Origin: Burkholderia sp. WSM2232
Lineage (GTDB): Bacteria; Pseudomonadota; Gammaproteobacteria; Burkholderiales; Burkholderiaceae
Direction of reading: 5' to 3'
NCBI RefSeq assembly: GCF_000472545.1
Contig: NZ_KI421432.1
Coordinates: 310,001-374,000 of the forward strand
DNA length: 64,000 bases
Part shown: positions 34,800 to 43,814 of the stretch, in pieces
Numbering within the stretch: position 1 is the stretch's first letter
How the letters are laid out: each line of letters starts with the position of its first letter
Program-made: the position numbers and the translations under genes
The notes under the pieces: model-generated
What the model saw: only the letters and a program-made list of their open reading frames with translations
Told to the model about the DNA's origin: nothing
Database searches by the model: none

Positions 34800-35929
34800 G
34801 GGCGCCGCCAGATATGGCGGTAGATGTCGCGGTAGCCGTTGGCCGGGTCGTAGACCAGACGGTCGCCGCCGTCCTCCGCGACGTTTTCCGCCGTCACGAG
34901 ATGCACCGGAACGACATAGCCCGTCACACTTTCTCCGGCAAGAAGCCGGTTCATTTCGTCGACCAGTTGCCAGCCGTGCAGATTCAGCGGCTCCGCCACG
35001 GTGCCCGTCTGGAAGGTGCCCGTGCGGATACGCAGGAACGCGGACTCGCTGCCGTCCCCCGCCGAGAGCATCGCCATCGCGCTGTTCGGCATGCCGGCCT
35101 GGGTCAGCACCGGAGCGGCGTAATCGAAGTAGATGTCGTTCACCGCGAGCGCATGAGTCCAGCGCTTGCCGTACCGCGCGAGCAACGCGTGTGTCGTGTC
35201 CGGCATCTGTTCCTGGCTGCGAGAAATAGGCACGTCGCGCACGTCGAGCAAAGTGCAGCCGCCGCACTCGCGCACGACGGCCGCCATTTGATCTGCCTTG
35301 GTCCGGGCAATGCGGAAATTCGAGTCAGTGAAGATCACCACTCCCGCACGTCCGCCTGACTGGACGATAGCCGCCAGCGCGGTGACGCGCGCGACTTCAA
35401 GTGGGTCTGTCGCGACGTTCATGGCGAGCGGCGTACCGGGCACCGGTCCCGCCTTGTCCGCGACATGCCAGCCGACTACCGGAATGTCGCGCTGGGCAAA
35501 CGGCTGCAGTCCTGCCGACAGCGCACGGGCGTCGCCGCCCACCAGAACGAGCCCGTCAGGGTGGCTTGCCAGTGCATTTGCCAGCATCTTGAGTCGCAGG
35601 TCCGGCGTGCCGCCAGAATCGAAAATCTTGACGCTCCAGCCGATGACCTTCGCCGCCTCCAGCACGCCGTCGACCACGCCGACAATGCCGCCGTTGCGCA
35701 AGTCTTCGGTGACGACGGCAATGTGCTTGCCGGCCTGGGCGCGTGGCCCGTCGCGCGGCAAGTTCCAGGGAGCGCCGGATTGCGTCGCGGCATTGACGAC
35801 GCGCTTTGCTTCACTCAGGTAATCGGTCGCGGCAAGCGTGACGGTGGGCGCCGCAACCGCCGGTGTGTCCTGCGCCGCAACAAACGAAAGCAGGCACGCG
35901 CATTCCCATGCCAGAAGCCAGCCCCTCAT
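34796..35929 (-). CDS. Periplasmic sugar-binding-like (PBP1) protein partnered with the hybrid kinase
   Basis: A 377-residue exported protein with a signal peptide (MRGWLLAWECACLLSFVAAQ) and a type-1 periplasmic binding fold (KHIAVVTEDLRNGGIVGVVD, LVLVGGDARAL, GWQLVDEMNRLL). The start at 35929 follows gggggaa. The stop overlaps the kinase start by 4 nt, so it is probably the ligand-presenting subunit of that kinase and not part of an ABC importer. Ligand unknown. Confidence 0.87.
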   Translation of the reverse strand: MRGWLLAWECACLLSFVAAQDTPAVAAPTVTLAATDYLSEAKRVVNAATQSGAPWNLPRDGPRAQAGKHIAVVTEDLRNGGIVGVVDGVLEAAKVIGWSVKIFDSGGTPDLRLKMLANALASHPDGLVLVGGDARALSAGLQPFAQRDIPVVGWHVADKAGPVPGTPLAMNVATDPLEVARVTALAAIVQSGGRAGVVIFTDSNFRIARTKADQMAAVVRECGGCTLLDVRDVPISRSQEQMPDTTHALLARYGKRWTHALAVNDIYFDYAAPVLTQAGMPNSAMAMLSAGDGSESAFLRIRTGTFQTGTVAEPLNLHGWQLVDEMNRLLAGESVTGYVVPVHLVTAENVAEDGGDRLVYDPANGYRDIYRHIWRRP

Positions 35930-36285
35930 GCTGTTCCCCCAGGGCCTCGTCGGGGTTGAATGTCCGCCGTTGACGATGTACCCAGATGCCGCGCGCAGCC
36001 GCACGATGCGCATCTGATACTACACCGCTGTGGCTTTCGCATTGTGTCGTGCGCCAGTGCTCGCCGACCGTCAGGTAGTGCCGATCCGCCTCACCGACTG
36101 GCCGCTCGACGGGTGCGGCGCGTTGAGCGCATTGATGGCGTCGATCATGCCATCGCCGATGCTGCCGGTCAGTACGGCGCCGCTCATTGAGCCGCAGTCA
36201 GCACGCACGCAGCAGCGCCATGCCCACGGCGCGTTGAGCGGGCCGCCAGGTGCGCCGCAACCCCGTTCGGCCGCGCAACGGCTCC
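35930..36285. other. Intergenic region without a supported gene
   Basis: 356 nt between the binding-protein gene and the Gly-rich exported protein. Several frames are open only because of high GC; none has a ribosome site or recognisable protein pattern. I see no terminator or repeat. Confidence 0.5.
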
Positions 36286-36606
36286 TCACTGTGCGGTCGA
36301 AGCAGCCGTATCCGACGCCCCCTTCGCATGTGCTCCGCTTTGTGGCATTCGCGTGGGCGCATTCGTCGACTTGCCGCCTTTCGACATGGAGCTCGAGCCG
36401 CCCGCACCGCCCGCGTTGGGCGGATTCATGCCTGCACCGCCCTGGCCTGCTCCATTCGCCCCATTCACGCCGGCCCCGCCTGCTCCAACACTCGTGCCGC
36501 CGCTGCCGCTACCGCCCCCGCCACCACCCGCGCCCTGTGCGAATGCCGTGCTGGCGAATGCCAGCACGCACGCAGAGCAAAACACTGCTTTCTGTACCGT
36601 CTTCAT
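36286..36606 (-). CDS. Small Gly/Ala-rich exported protein
   Basis: A 106-residue protein: a signal peptide (MKTVQKAVFCSACVLAFAST, cleavage after AFA) followed by a low-complexity region with GAGGGGGGSGSGG and repeated GAGG/NGA units, ending in a polar tail. ATG 36606 has gagggagc upstream. Similar glycine-rich secreted proteins are common in Burkholderia; a structural or envelope role is likely but unknown. Confidence 0.65.
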   Translation of the reverse strand: MKTVQKAVFCSACVLAFASTAFAQGAGGGGGGSGSGGTSVGAGGAGVNGANGAGQGGAGMNPPNAGGAGGSSSMSKGGKSTNAPTRMPQSGAHAKGASDTAASTAQ

Positions 36607-36673
36607 GGTTAGCTCCCTCGATAGAACAAACGCCGGCCCGCGTCTGCGCAGGCCGGCCAATCATCGTCAGATT

Positions 36674-37141
36674 TCAGATGTCGCCCGCAGGCAGGTCTTG
36701 CACGCCGCGCGTGGATGACCAGTACGGGTCGCGGTTGTAGTACTGATGGATGGTGGTGCCCCACGTCGCATCCGCCATTGAAGGCCAGTGATCCTTGTCG
36801 AAGCCCGGGTCGTCCTTGATGCGTTGGGCGTCGATGCTTACGCGAAAGCACTTCGCGTCGGTGTCCAGCGTGAGTGCATTCCAGGGTATCGCATGCAGGT
36901 TGGCGCCCATGCCGAGAAAGCCGCCCTCGGACAGCACCGCATAGGCAATCCTGCCGCTGCGTACGTCGAGCATGATGTCTGAAATCTTGCCGACGTCTTC
37001 TCCGTCCGATGAAATGACCTGCGTGTCGTCAAGGGTCGCCGCCGCCATGACCTCCGGCCCCGGGCCTTCGCCGACGCCACTGCCGACAATGTCCGCACCG
37101 CCCGCGCCCGATGCAGTGCCTTGCGGGTCTAATGTGCTCAT
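36674..37141 (-). CDS. PRC-barrel domain protein
   Basis: A 155-residue soluble protein. The PRC-barrel core spans about residues 38-115 (VISSDGEDVGKISDIMLDVR, IAYAVLSEGGFLGMGANLHA, IPWNAL). The N-terminus is a flexible Gly/Ala-rich segment and the C-terminus is Trp/Tyr-containing (NRDPYWSSTRG). ATG 37141 follows gtggaggac. PRC-barrel proteins of this size in Burkholderia are often stress- or stationary-phase-associated; role here unknown. 67 nt separate it from the downstream Gly-rich gene. Confidence 0.85.
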   Translation of the reverse strand: MSTLDPQGTASGAGGADIVGSGVGEGPGPEVMAAATLDDTQVISSDGEDVGKISDIMLDVRSGRIAYAVLSEGGFLGMGANLHAIPWNALTLDTDAKCFRVSIDAQRIKDDPGFDKDHWPSMADATWGTTIHQYYNRDPYWSSTRGVQDLPAGDI

Positions 37142-37360
37142 GATGTCCTCCACGTTTAATAGGTGTGGACGTTGACCCGCAACGACTATGCCCGCGATGG
37201 CACAGCCGCGCCTGCCGGCGCGAGGCGCGCCCTTGAGCGCTATGGAGCGCCGGCGAGCGCAGTCGAGAAGAGACAATGCGAAGAGCGCGTAAAGATTTCT
37301 CGCGCTTCTAATGCGGCTACGCGGCGCGCAAGGCGCGCCGGCTAGACTCCACCGGCCGCG

Positions 37361-38284
37361 CTACAGCGCGACGCTTTCGAGCCGCGCCGCGAGAAACTCG
37401 ACGAAAAGACGCGTGCGCGCTGGCAGGCGCCGCGTAGGCAGCCACAGCGCCTGCAGCGGCAATGGCGACAGCTCGTAGTCGGTCAGAATCAATTCCACGC
37501 GACGCTGCTGCACCAGTTCGCCAATCTGCCAGTACGCCGCCCGGCCGATGCCAAGACCGCTCGCCACCGCGTCATTGATGGCCGCCGTGCTGTTGCTCTC
37601 GAAGCGGCCCCGCACCTGTACCGCCTCCTCCACGCCGCGTTTGCTGCGGTAGCGCCACAGCGATGCCTCCGGCAAAGCGGAGCGGACCACGCAATCGTGC
37701 TGCTTCAGATCCGCGGGCCGCAGCGGACGCCCGCGCGCCTCAAGATAAGCAGGCGACGCGAACGTGACTCGTCGTATCGTGCCGAGCCGCCGGGCAATCA
37801 GATTGGAGTCAGGGGTTTCGCCAATGCGGATCGTGATGTCCGCACCGCTGGTTGCCGGGTCGTCGTACTCTTCGGACAAATCCAGCGACGCGGTGAGCTG
37901 CGGATAACGCGCGAGAAATGCCGCAAGCAGCGGCGCGATATAACGCGGCCCGAACAGCGTCGGCCCGCAGATACGCAAGCGCCCCGACACTGTGGTCGCG
38001 TACTCGGCGAGTTCGGCGCGCGCCATCGCCAGATCGGCGAGCACCTGCTTGACACGCGCATAGAACTGCTCGCCTGGCGTGGTCAGGCGGCATTGGCGCG
38101 TGGTGCGCGCGACCAGCAACGTGCCCGCCTCGCGCTCCAGTACCTGCAGCGAGCGGCTGACCGCCTGCAACGAGCGGTCGAGCCGCCGCGCCGCGCCGGT
38201 CAGGTTGCCTTCCTCGGCAATCGCGACAAAAACTTCCAGGTCGCGCAGCGATCCATTATCCATTTTTGCGGGAGAAAGAGTCAT
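37361..38284 (-). CDS. LysR-family regulator
   Basis: A 307-residue LTTR: HTH (LRDLEVFVAIAEEGNLTGAA, DRSLQAVSRSLQVLERE) and effector domain from about 95. It resembles the AaeR/DmlR branch. Start 38284 preferred for its gagagg site over ATG 38263. Divergent from the MFS gene (38355) with a 70-nt gap, which is presumably its target. Confidence 0.9.
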   Translation of the reverse strand: MTLSPAKMDNGSLRDLEVFVAIAEEGNLTGAARRLDRSLQAVSRSLQVLEREAGTLLVARTTRQCRLTTPGEQFYARVKQVLADLAMARAELAEYATTVSGRLRICGPTLFGPRYIAPLLAAFLARYPQLTASLDLSEEYDDPATSGADITIRIGETPDSNLIARRLGTIRRVTFASPAYLEARGRPLRPADLKQHDCVVRSALPEASLWRYRSKRGVEEAVQVRGRFESNSTAAINDAVASGLGIGRAAYWQIGELVQQRRVELILTDYELSPLPLQALWLPTRRLPARTRLFVEFLAARLESVAL

Positions 38285-38354
38285 TTTTCCTCTCGATTAT
38301 CTATCAAGTCCGCGCGAGTAGCATACGCAAGATCCACCTCACGGAGTCCCGCGC

Positions 38355-39605
38355 ATGTCCCACAACGATCCGAGCCCTGCCGCTACTCATGCGCCCGCGT
38401 CGGTCAGCACACGCCCTTATGCGATCGCCGTCGGCATCGCGGTGCTGGGCTTGTATGCTTCGCAGGCGCTCGTGAACGATCTCGCCACCTCGGTCGGACT
38501 CGGCGCGTGGGCCAACATGGTGACCACGCTGACCTTGACCGGCTACGCCGCCGGGCTGCTTCTCCTCGTGCCGCTCGTCGACCTGTTGCCAAACCGGCGG
38601 CTCATTATCGCGACGCTCGCCGCGCAGGTGCTGTCGCTCGCCGTGCTTGCGGCTGCGCGCGATCCGGTGGCCTTCCTCGCCGCGTCGTTTTGCGTCGGCC
38701 TGACCTCGAGCGCGATCCAGATGCTCGTGCCGGTCGTTGCCTCGCAAGCGCCGGAGGCCGAGCGCGGCCGCGTGGTCGGCGACGTGATGAGCGGACTGAT
38801 GGTCGGCGTGCTGCTGTCGCGGCCGGCGGCGAGCCTGATTGCCGGCGCCTTCGGATGGCGCAGCTACTATGCGATCGACGCCGCGGCGCTCGCCGCCATG
38901 TCCGCGTGGCTCTGGACGCATCTGCCCGAGCGGCGGCCGCTCCATCAAAGCTCGTACGGCGCGCTGCTCGGCTCGCTGCTGCACCTGGTCCGTGACGAAC
39001 CGGTGCTGCGGCGCCGGGCGCTCTATCAAGGCTTGCTCATGGTGTCGTTCAACCTGTTCTGGACGAGTGTCGCCGTGAAGCTCGCGAGCGCGCCGCTGCG
39101 GCTCGGGCATCTCGGCATCGGCCTCTTTGCGCTGGCGGGTGCGGGCAGCACGATCATCGCGCCGGTCGCGGGACGCCTCGGCGACCGTGGGCTCGACCGG
39201 CGAGCCACGATCGCCTTTCACACGATCGTGGTGCTCGCGGCCGGCATCGGCTTGCTCGGCGGCAGCGACCGCCTGCCGCCCGCGGTATCGCTTGCGTTAC
39301 TCGTGCTTGCAGCGCTGCTGCTCGATCTCGGCGTGATCGGCGATCAGGCAATGGGGCGGCGCGCGGTCAATCTGCTGAACCCGCAAGCGCGCGGCCGGGT
39401 GAACGGCCTGTTCACCGGACTGTTTTTTGTCGGCAGTGCAATCGGTGCGCTGCTTGCCGGCCCGGCGTGGGCGCTCGGCCACTGGACGGGCATCTGCATC
39501 ACAGCGGCTGCATTCGCGCTCGCGGCCAACGTCCTGCATGTACGGCACACCACGCCATCTGCACGCTCGACGCAAGCGGGCGCGGTTGCCGACCCACGCG
39601 GCTGA
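38355..39605 (+). CDS. MFS transporter (DHA1/YgaY-like)
   Basis: A 416-residue MFS protein with about 12 segments; first half VGIAVLGLYASQALVNDLAT, second half conserved GRLGDRGLDRRA. Similar to small-molecule exporters regulated by adjacent LysR genes. It is followed after 33 nt by an alpha/beta hydrolase in the same orientation, suggesting an operon. Substrate unknown. Confidence 0.87.
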   Translation: MSHNDPSPAATHAPASVSTRPYAIAVGIAVLGLYASQALVNDLATSVGLGAWANMVTTLTLTGYAAGLLLLVPLVDLLPNRRLIIATLAAQVLSLAVLAAARDPVAFLAASFCVGLTSSAIQMLVPVVASQAPEAERGRVVGDVMSGLMVGVLLSRPAASLIAGAFGWRSYYAIDAAALAAMSAWLWTHLPERRPLHQSSYGALLGSLLHLVRDEPVLRRRALYQGLLMVSFNLFWTSVAVKLASAPLRLGHLGIGLFALAGAGSTIIAPVAGRLGDRGLDRRATIAFHTIVVLAAGIGLLGGSDRLPPAVSLALLVLAALLLDLGVIGDQAMGRRAVNLLNPQARGRVNGLFTGLFFVGSAIGALLAGPAWALGHWTGICITAAAFALAANVLHVRHTTPSARSTQAGAVADPRG

Positions 39606-39638
39606 AACCGCCCCTTCCCACTCACGGAAAAACCGATC

Positions 39639-40517
39639 ATGGATGCAACGCGCTCTACCTTCCGCTATGAAACCGTCAACGTGGACGGTGTCGACATCTT
39701 CTATCGCGAGGCCGGTCCTAAAGACGCGCCCACCGTTCTGCTGTTGCACGGTTTTCCGTCGTCTTCGCGAATGTACGAACCGCTGATGCCGTTTCTCGCG
39801 CCAAAGCTGCATCTCGTCGCGCCGGACTATCCTGGCTTCGGCAATAGCGCGACACCCGCGCCCGAACGCTATGCGTACACGTTCGACAATCTCGCCCGTT
39901 CCATCGAGCAGTTCACTGACGCGTTGCATCTCGACCGCTACGTGCTCTTCATGGCGGACTACGGCGGCCCGGTAGGATTCCGCCTTGCGATGGCGCGCCC
40001 CGAGAAGGTGATGGGCATGGTGATCCAGAACGCCGTTGCGCACGAGGAAGGACTCGGGCCGCTGTGGGAAACGCGCAAGGCATTCTGGAAAGACCGTGCG
40101 CAGCATGAGGCAAGCTTGCGGGCCAACCTGGCCTCGCCGGATGCGTTAAAGCTGCGGCACGTAGGCACGAGTCACAATCAGCACCGCTACGATCCGGACA
40201 ACTGGCGCGACGAAGAACATTTTCTCGCACGCCCCGGACAGGCAGCCATACAAACCGACCTCTTTTACGATTACCGCACGAATCTGCAATCGTATCCGCG
40301 CTGGCAGGCCTGGTTGCGCAAGCATCGGCCGCCCATGCTCGTGACCTGGGGCAAGTACGATCCGTCGTTCACGATAGGGGGCGCCCATGCGTATCAGCGC
40401 GATGTTCCGGATGCCGAAGTACATGTGCTCGAAGCAGGCCACTTCGCACTGGAAGAAGCAAGCGACGAGATCGCCGCATTGACGCTTGATTTCGTGCAGA
40501 GGGTGGCGGCTCGCTGA
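39639..40517 (+). CDS. Alpha/beta hydrolase with Asp nucleophile (haloalkane dehalogenase/epoxide hydrolase-like)
   Basis: A 292-residue cytoplasmic hydrolase. LLLHGFPSSSRMY forms the oxyanion HGxP motif; the nucleophile elbow reads MADYGGPVG, with Asp107 where esterases have Ser. The likely acid is in WGKYDPSF and the catalytic His in AGHFALEE. Asp nucleophiles mark haloalkane dehalogenases, epoxide hydrolases and fluoroacetate dehalogenase relatives. Co-transcribed with an MFS transporter under a LysR regulator. Substrate cannot be inferred. Confidence 0.88.
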   Translation: MDATRSTFRYETVNVDGVDIFYREAGPKDAPTVLLLHGFPSSSRMYEPLMPFLAPKLHLVAPDYPGFGNSATPAPERYAYTFDNLARSIEQFTDALHLDRYVLFMADYGGPVGFRLAMARPEKVMGMVIQNAVAHEEGLGPLWETRKAFWKDRAQHEASLRANLASPDALKLRHVGTSHNQHRYDPDNWRDEEHFLARPGQAAIQTDLFYDYRTNLQSYPRWQAWLRKHRPPMLVTWGKYDPSFTIGGAHAYQRDVPDAEVHVLEAGHFALEEASDEIAALTLDFVQRVAAR

Positions 40518-40624
40518 GTTACTCATGTGTGTCGCGTGGGTCTATCCGTTGCAGCGGTGGGGCCGTGACTATTGACTCGCAGTCCTCGATAAAAAAATTA
40601 ATGTAGCGCTCGCTTTATTGTCCT

Positions 40625-40658
40625 TGTCAGATAGCTACCAGAGCACGCTTTTCTGACA
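40625..40658. promoter_or_regulatory. Inverted-repeat operator candidate upstream of RpiR-type regulator
   Basis: tgtcaga (40625-40631) and tctgaca (40652-40658) are exact reverse complements with a 20-bp spacer, ending 21 bp before the regulator start at 40680. The spacing, about two helical turns, fits a dimeric SIS-domain regulator binding its own promoter. Confidence 0.5.
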
Positions 40659-40679
40659 GCCAAATAACGAGCCGCCCAG

Positions 40680-41558
40680 ATGCGCACTGCGTTTACCGAT
40701 ACGGTCCAGCAGAGCTTCGCCACGCTCACGCCCACAGCCAAGCGCATTGCCGCTTACATGCTGGCGAATCTCGACCGACTCGGTCTTGAAACGGCGGACC
40801 AGATCGCGCAGCAAACAGGAACGAGCGGCATTTCGGTCGGGCGCTTTCTGCGCAGTGTCGGCTATCGCAATCTGGACGATTTGAAACGCGAGCTGCGCGG
40901 TACGTCAACGCGCCCGTGGTTCATCACGGACCGTCTCAAGGAATATCGCAGCGAGCGTCCCCTCGACGATTCGCAAAGTCCAGGCCGTCAACGGGCCGTA
41001 CTCGCGCGGTCTTTGGAACTGGAAACAGAGGCGGTGCGCTATGTGTACGGCCTCGTAGAAAGCGAAGCGTTCGGCTGTGTGGCAGACCGCGTGGCCACTG
41101 CGGACGCGGTTTATATCGTCGGCATTCAGTCGACGCGTGGCATATCCAACGCATTCTTCAGCTACCTCGAATATTTGCGGCCACGTGTGTTCTACTCCGA
41201 CGGCATGTCGGGTTCGTATGTGGATTCGCTGAACTCCGGGTTTGCATCGCCGTATCTGATAGTGACGGACACGCGCGCCTATTCGCGCATGGCACGCCGC
41301 TTTTGCGAAGCCGCGGCACAGCGCAGCATCGCGTTTGCACTCGTCACCGACATTTACTGCCCGTGGGCGCGCGACTTCAACTGCGACCTGTTGCAGGTGA
41401 AAACGGATGTCGGCCAGTTCTGGGACTCACTCGCGCCGCTCACCTGTCTTTTCAATCTGTTGCTGACCTCGATAGTCGAGCGCCTCGGCCCCGCCATCGA
41501 CGAGCGCGTCGCCCGCAATCGCGAACTGCAGCACGAGCTCGATCAATTCGAATTCTGA
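40680..41558 (+). CDS. RpiR-family regulator (HTH-SIS)
   Basis: A 292-residue regulator. The N-terminal HTH_6 domain covers residues 1-80 (TPTAKRIAAYMLANLDRLGL, GTSGISVGRFLRSVGY); a SIS domain follows from about 120 (ADAVYIVGIQSTRGISNAFF). SIS domains usually bind phosphosugars or amino sugars. Three nucleotides after its stop begins ddpX, so it heads the dipeptide operon and presumably senses a cell-wall-derived effector. Confidence 0.9.
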   Translation: MRTAFTDTVQQSFATLTPTAKRIAAYMLANLDRLGLETADQIAQQTGTSGISVGRFLRSVGYRNLDDLKRELRGTSTRPWFITDRLKEYRSERPLDDSQSPGRQRAVLARSLELETEAVRYVYGLVESEAFGCVADRVATADAVYIVGIQSTRGISNAFFSYLEYLRPRVFYSDGMSGSYVDSLNSGFASPYLIVTDTRAYSRMARRFCEAAAQRSIAFALVTDIYCPWARDFNCDLLQVKTDVGQFWDSLAPLTCLFNLLLTSIVERLGPAIDERVARNRELQHELDQFEF

Positions 41559-41560
41559 CC

Positions 41561-42127
41561 ATGACCGACACCCCTCGCCTGATACACATTACGCAAGACA
41601 CGCATCGCGTGGACATCGACCTTGTTTATGCAACGCCGCGCAACTTTACCGGTAAGCCGATCTATCGCGAAGCGCATTGCCTGCTGCTCGAGCCCGCCGA
41701 AGCCGCATTGCGCAAGGCCGTGGAGCTTGCTGACAGCATCGGCATGCGCCTGCGTATTTTCGACGCCTACCGGCCGCCGCAAGCGCAACAGGTGTTATGG
41801 GACTTCCTGCCGGACCCGACTTACATCGCCGAACTGGGCCGCGGCTCGAACCACAGCCGGGGCACGGCCGTCGATCTCACGCTGATCGACGGCGACGGCC
41901 GGGAACTGGACATGGGCACGGGTTTCGACGAGATGGTGAAAGCCTCTGAGCACTTCCACCACGGCCTGCCACAGCATGTGCAGCGCAACCGTCTGCTGTT
42001 GCTCGGCCTGATGCACGCAGCGGGATTTACGCACATTGCCAGCGAATGGTGGCACTACGAACTGCCCGGCTCGCGTGCGCTACCCGTGATCGACAACAGC
42101 GAAAGCGGCCCGTTGAAGTTGATGTGA
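41561..42127 (+). CDS. ddpX: D-alanyl-D-alanine dipeptidase
   Basis: A 188-residue zinc dipeptidase of the VanX/DdpX family. The metal and catalytic signature is intact: SNHSRGTAVDLTL (His and Asp ligands) and SEWWHYEL (catalytic Glu, His ligand); FDAYRPPQAQ carries the substrate Arg. The enzyme splits D-Ala-D-Ala from peptidoglycan turnover. It is followed by a five-gene dipeptide ABC importer, the same arrangement as the E. coli ddpXABCDF operon. It provides D-alanine as a nutrient; this type is generally not a vancomycin-resistance determinant on its own. Confidence 0.92.
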   Translation: MTDTPRLIHITQDTHRVDIDLVYATPRNFTGKPIYREAHCLLLEPAEAALRKAVELADSIGMRLRIFDAYRPPQAQQVLWDFLPDPTYIAELGRGSNHSRGTAVDLTLIDGDGRELDMGTGFDEMVKASEHFHHGLPQHVQRNRLLLLGLMHAAGFTHIASEWWHYELPGSRALPVIDNSESGPLKLM

Positions 42128-42185
42128 CCCGGCAGGTTTGCGGCTGTCCGTTTGCAGGTTCTCTTCCTTTAGATACGGAGCGAGT

Positions 42186-43793
42186 ATGAATCTGGTTTTG
42201 CGCAATGCACTGGCAGCGGTCGCGGTGGCCAGCGCGCTGACATTTTCCGTCACCATGACAGGCAGCGCGCTCGCCGCGACGCCAAAAGACATGCTTGTGA
42301 TTGCCACGACGCTCGACGAATTCTCTACGCTCGATCCCGGCGAAATCTACGAACTGGTGCCCGAAGAATACGCCGCGAACACCTACGACCGGCTGGTGCG
42401 CGTCGACCTGAAAGATCCGTCCAGATTCAATGGCGACGTCGCGCAATCCTGGACCGTGAGCCCCGACGGACTGACGTTCACCTTCAAGGTCGGTTCGGGC
42501 CTCAAGTTTCATTCCGGCAATCCGCTCACGGCGGACGACGTCGCGTGGTCGATACAGCGCTGTGTGCTGCTCGACAAGGGCGCGGCCGCCGTGCTGCAGG
42601 GAATCGGCCTCACTAAAGACAACGCGCTGCAGAAAGTCCGCAAGATCGACGACTCGACGGTGAGCATCACCACCGATCAGAAGTACGCGCCCACGTTCGT
42701 GCTCAATGTGCTCGGCGCGTGGCCGGCATCGGTGCTCGACAAGAAGCTGTTGATGTCGCACCAGAAAGGCAATGACTTCGGCAACGAATGGCTGCGCACC
42801 AACGAAGCGGGCTCGGGTGCGTACAAGCTCGTCAAATGGACCGCTAACGACAGCATCATTCTGCAGAAGTACGACGATTACCGCATGCCGCTTGCAATGA
42901 AGCGCATCGTGCTGCGCCACGTTCCCGAAGCGTCGAGCCAGCGCCTGCTGCTGGAAAACGGCGACGCGGACGTGGCGCGCAACCTGAGCCCCGACGATCT
43001 CGCTGCATTGACGAAGTCCAACAAGGCACACGTCACGGCCGTGCCGCAAGCCACGCTGCTGTATCTCGGTCTGAACGTGAAGAATCCGAATCTCGCGAAG
43101 CCTGAAGTGCAGGAAGCGATGAAGTGGCTGATCGATTACAAGGGCATTCAGACGAACGTCGCGAAGACCACCTATCAGGTGCATCAGACTTTCTTGCCGG
43201 AGGGCTTTCTCGGCGCGCTCAACAGCAACCCGTATCACCAGGACGTTGCAAAGGCGAAAGCGCTGCTTGCCAAGGCCGGTTTGCCCAACGGCTTCAACGT
43301 GACGATGGACGTGCGCAGCGCGTATCCGTACAACGAAATCGCGCAAGCCGTGCAAGCGAACCTCGCGCAAGGCGGAATCAAGGTGGAGATCATCCCTGGC
43401 GATAACAAGCAGACGCTCGCCAAGTATCGCGCACGCCAGCATGACATTTATATCGGCGAATGGTCAGCCGACTATATCGACCCGCACAGCAACGCCCAAG
43501 GCTTTGCGTGGAACCCCGACAACTCGGACAAATCGTCGTACAAGATGCTGGCATGGCGCAATTCATGGGACATTTCCGGCCTGACGAAAGAATCCAATGC
43601 CGCGTTGGCCGAGTCGTCCACGACGAAACGCGCAGAGCTCTATCAGACCATGCAGAAAGAGATGCTCGCGCGCTCGCCGTTCGTCATCATGTTCCAGCAG
43701 GTTTCTCAGGTAGCCATGCGGCCGGGCGTGTCCGGGCTCGAAGTCGGGCCGATCAACGACCTCGTCTCGTATCTGCACGTGAAGAAGCAATAA
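42186..43793 (+). CDS. ddpA: Dipeptide ABC transporter periplasmic binding protein
   Basis: A 535-residue family-5 binding protein with signal peptide (MNLVLRNALAAVAVASALTF, cleavage after SALA). AANTYDRLVRVDL, VSPDGLTFTFKVGSGLKFHS and NPLTADDVAWSIQR are characteristic. The start at 42186 has cggagcgag upstream. As part of the operon with DdpX it should deliver D-Ala-D-Ala or similar dipeptides to the permease. Symbol given by synteny with E. coli ddp. Confidence 0.88.
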   Translation: MNLVLRNALAAVAVASALTFSVTMTGSALAATPKDMLVIATTLDEFSTLDPGEIYELVPEEYAANTYDRLVRVDLKDPSRFNGDVAQSWTVSPDGLTFTFKVGSGLKFHSGNPLTADDVAWSIQRCVLLDKGAAAVLQGIGLTKDNALQKVRKIDDSTVSITTDQKYAPTFVLNVLGAWPASVLDKKLLMSHQKGNDFGNEWLRTNEAGSGAYKLVKWTANDSIILQKYDDYRMPLAMKRIVLRHVPEASSQRLLLENGDADVARNLSPDDLAALTKSNKAHVTAVPQATLLYLGLNVKNPNLAKPEVQEAMKWLIDYKGIQTNVAKTTYQVHQTFLPEGFLGALNSNPYHQDVAKAKALLAKAGLPNGFNVTMDVRSAYPYNEIAQAVQANLAQGGIKVEIIPGDNKQTLAKYRARQHDIYIGEWSADYIDPHSNAQGFAWNPDNSDKSSYKMLAWRNSWDISGLTKESNAALAESSTTKRAELYQTMQKEMLARSPFVIMFQQVSQVAMRPGVSGLEVGPINDLVSYLHVKKQ

Positions 43794-43814
43794 GCGCCCT
43801 GCGGCGTCCACACC

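Noticed and set aside
37697..38995. 432-codon plus-strand frame
   Set aside because: It overlaps the LysR gene on the other strand and the start of the MFS gene in another frame; Arg/Ala-rich composition marks it as a GC artefact.
42027..43442. 471-codon minus-strand frame
   Set aside because: Antisense to the dipeptide binding-protein gene, which has a signal peptide and clear family motifs.
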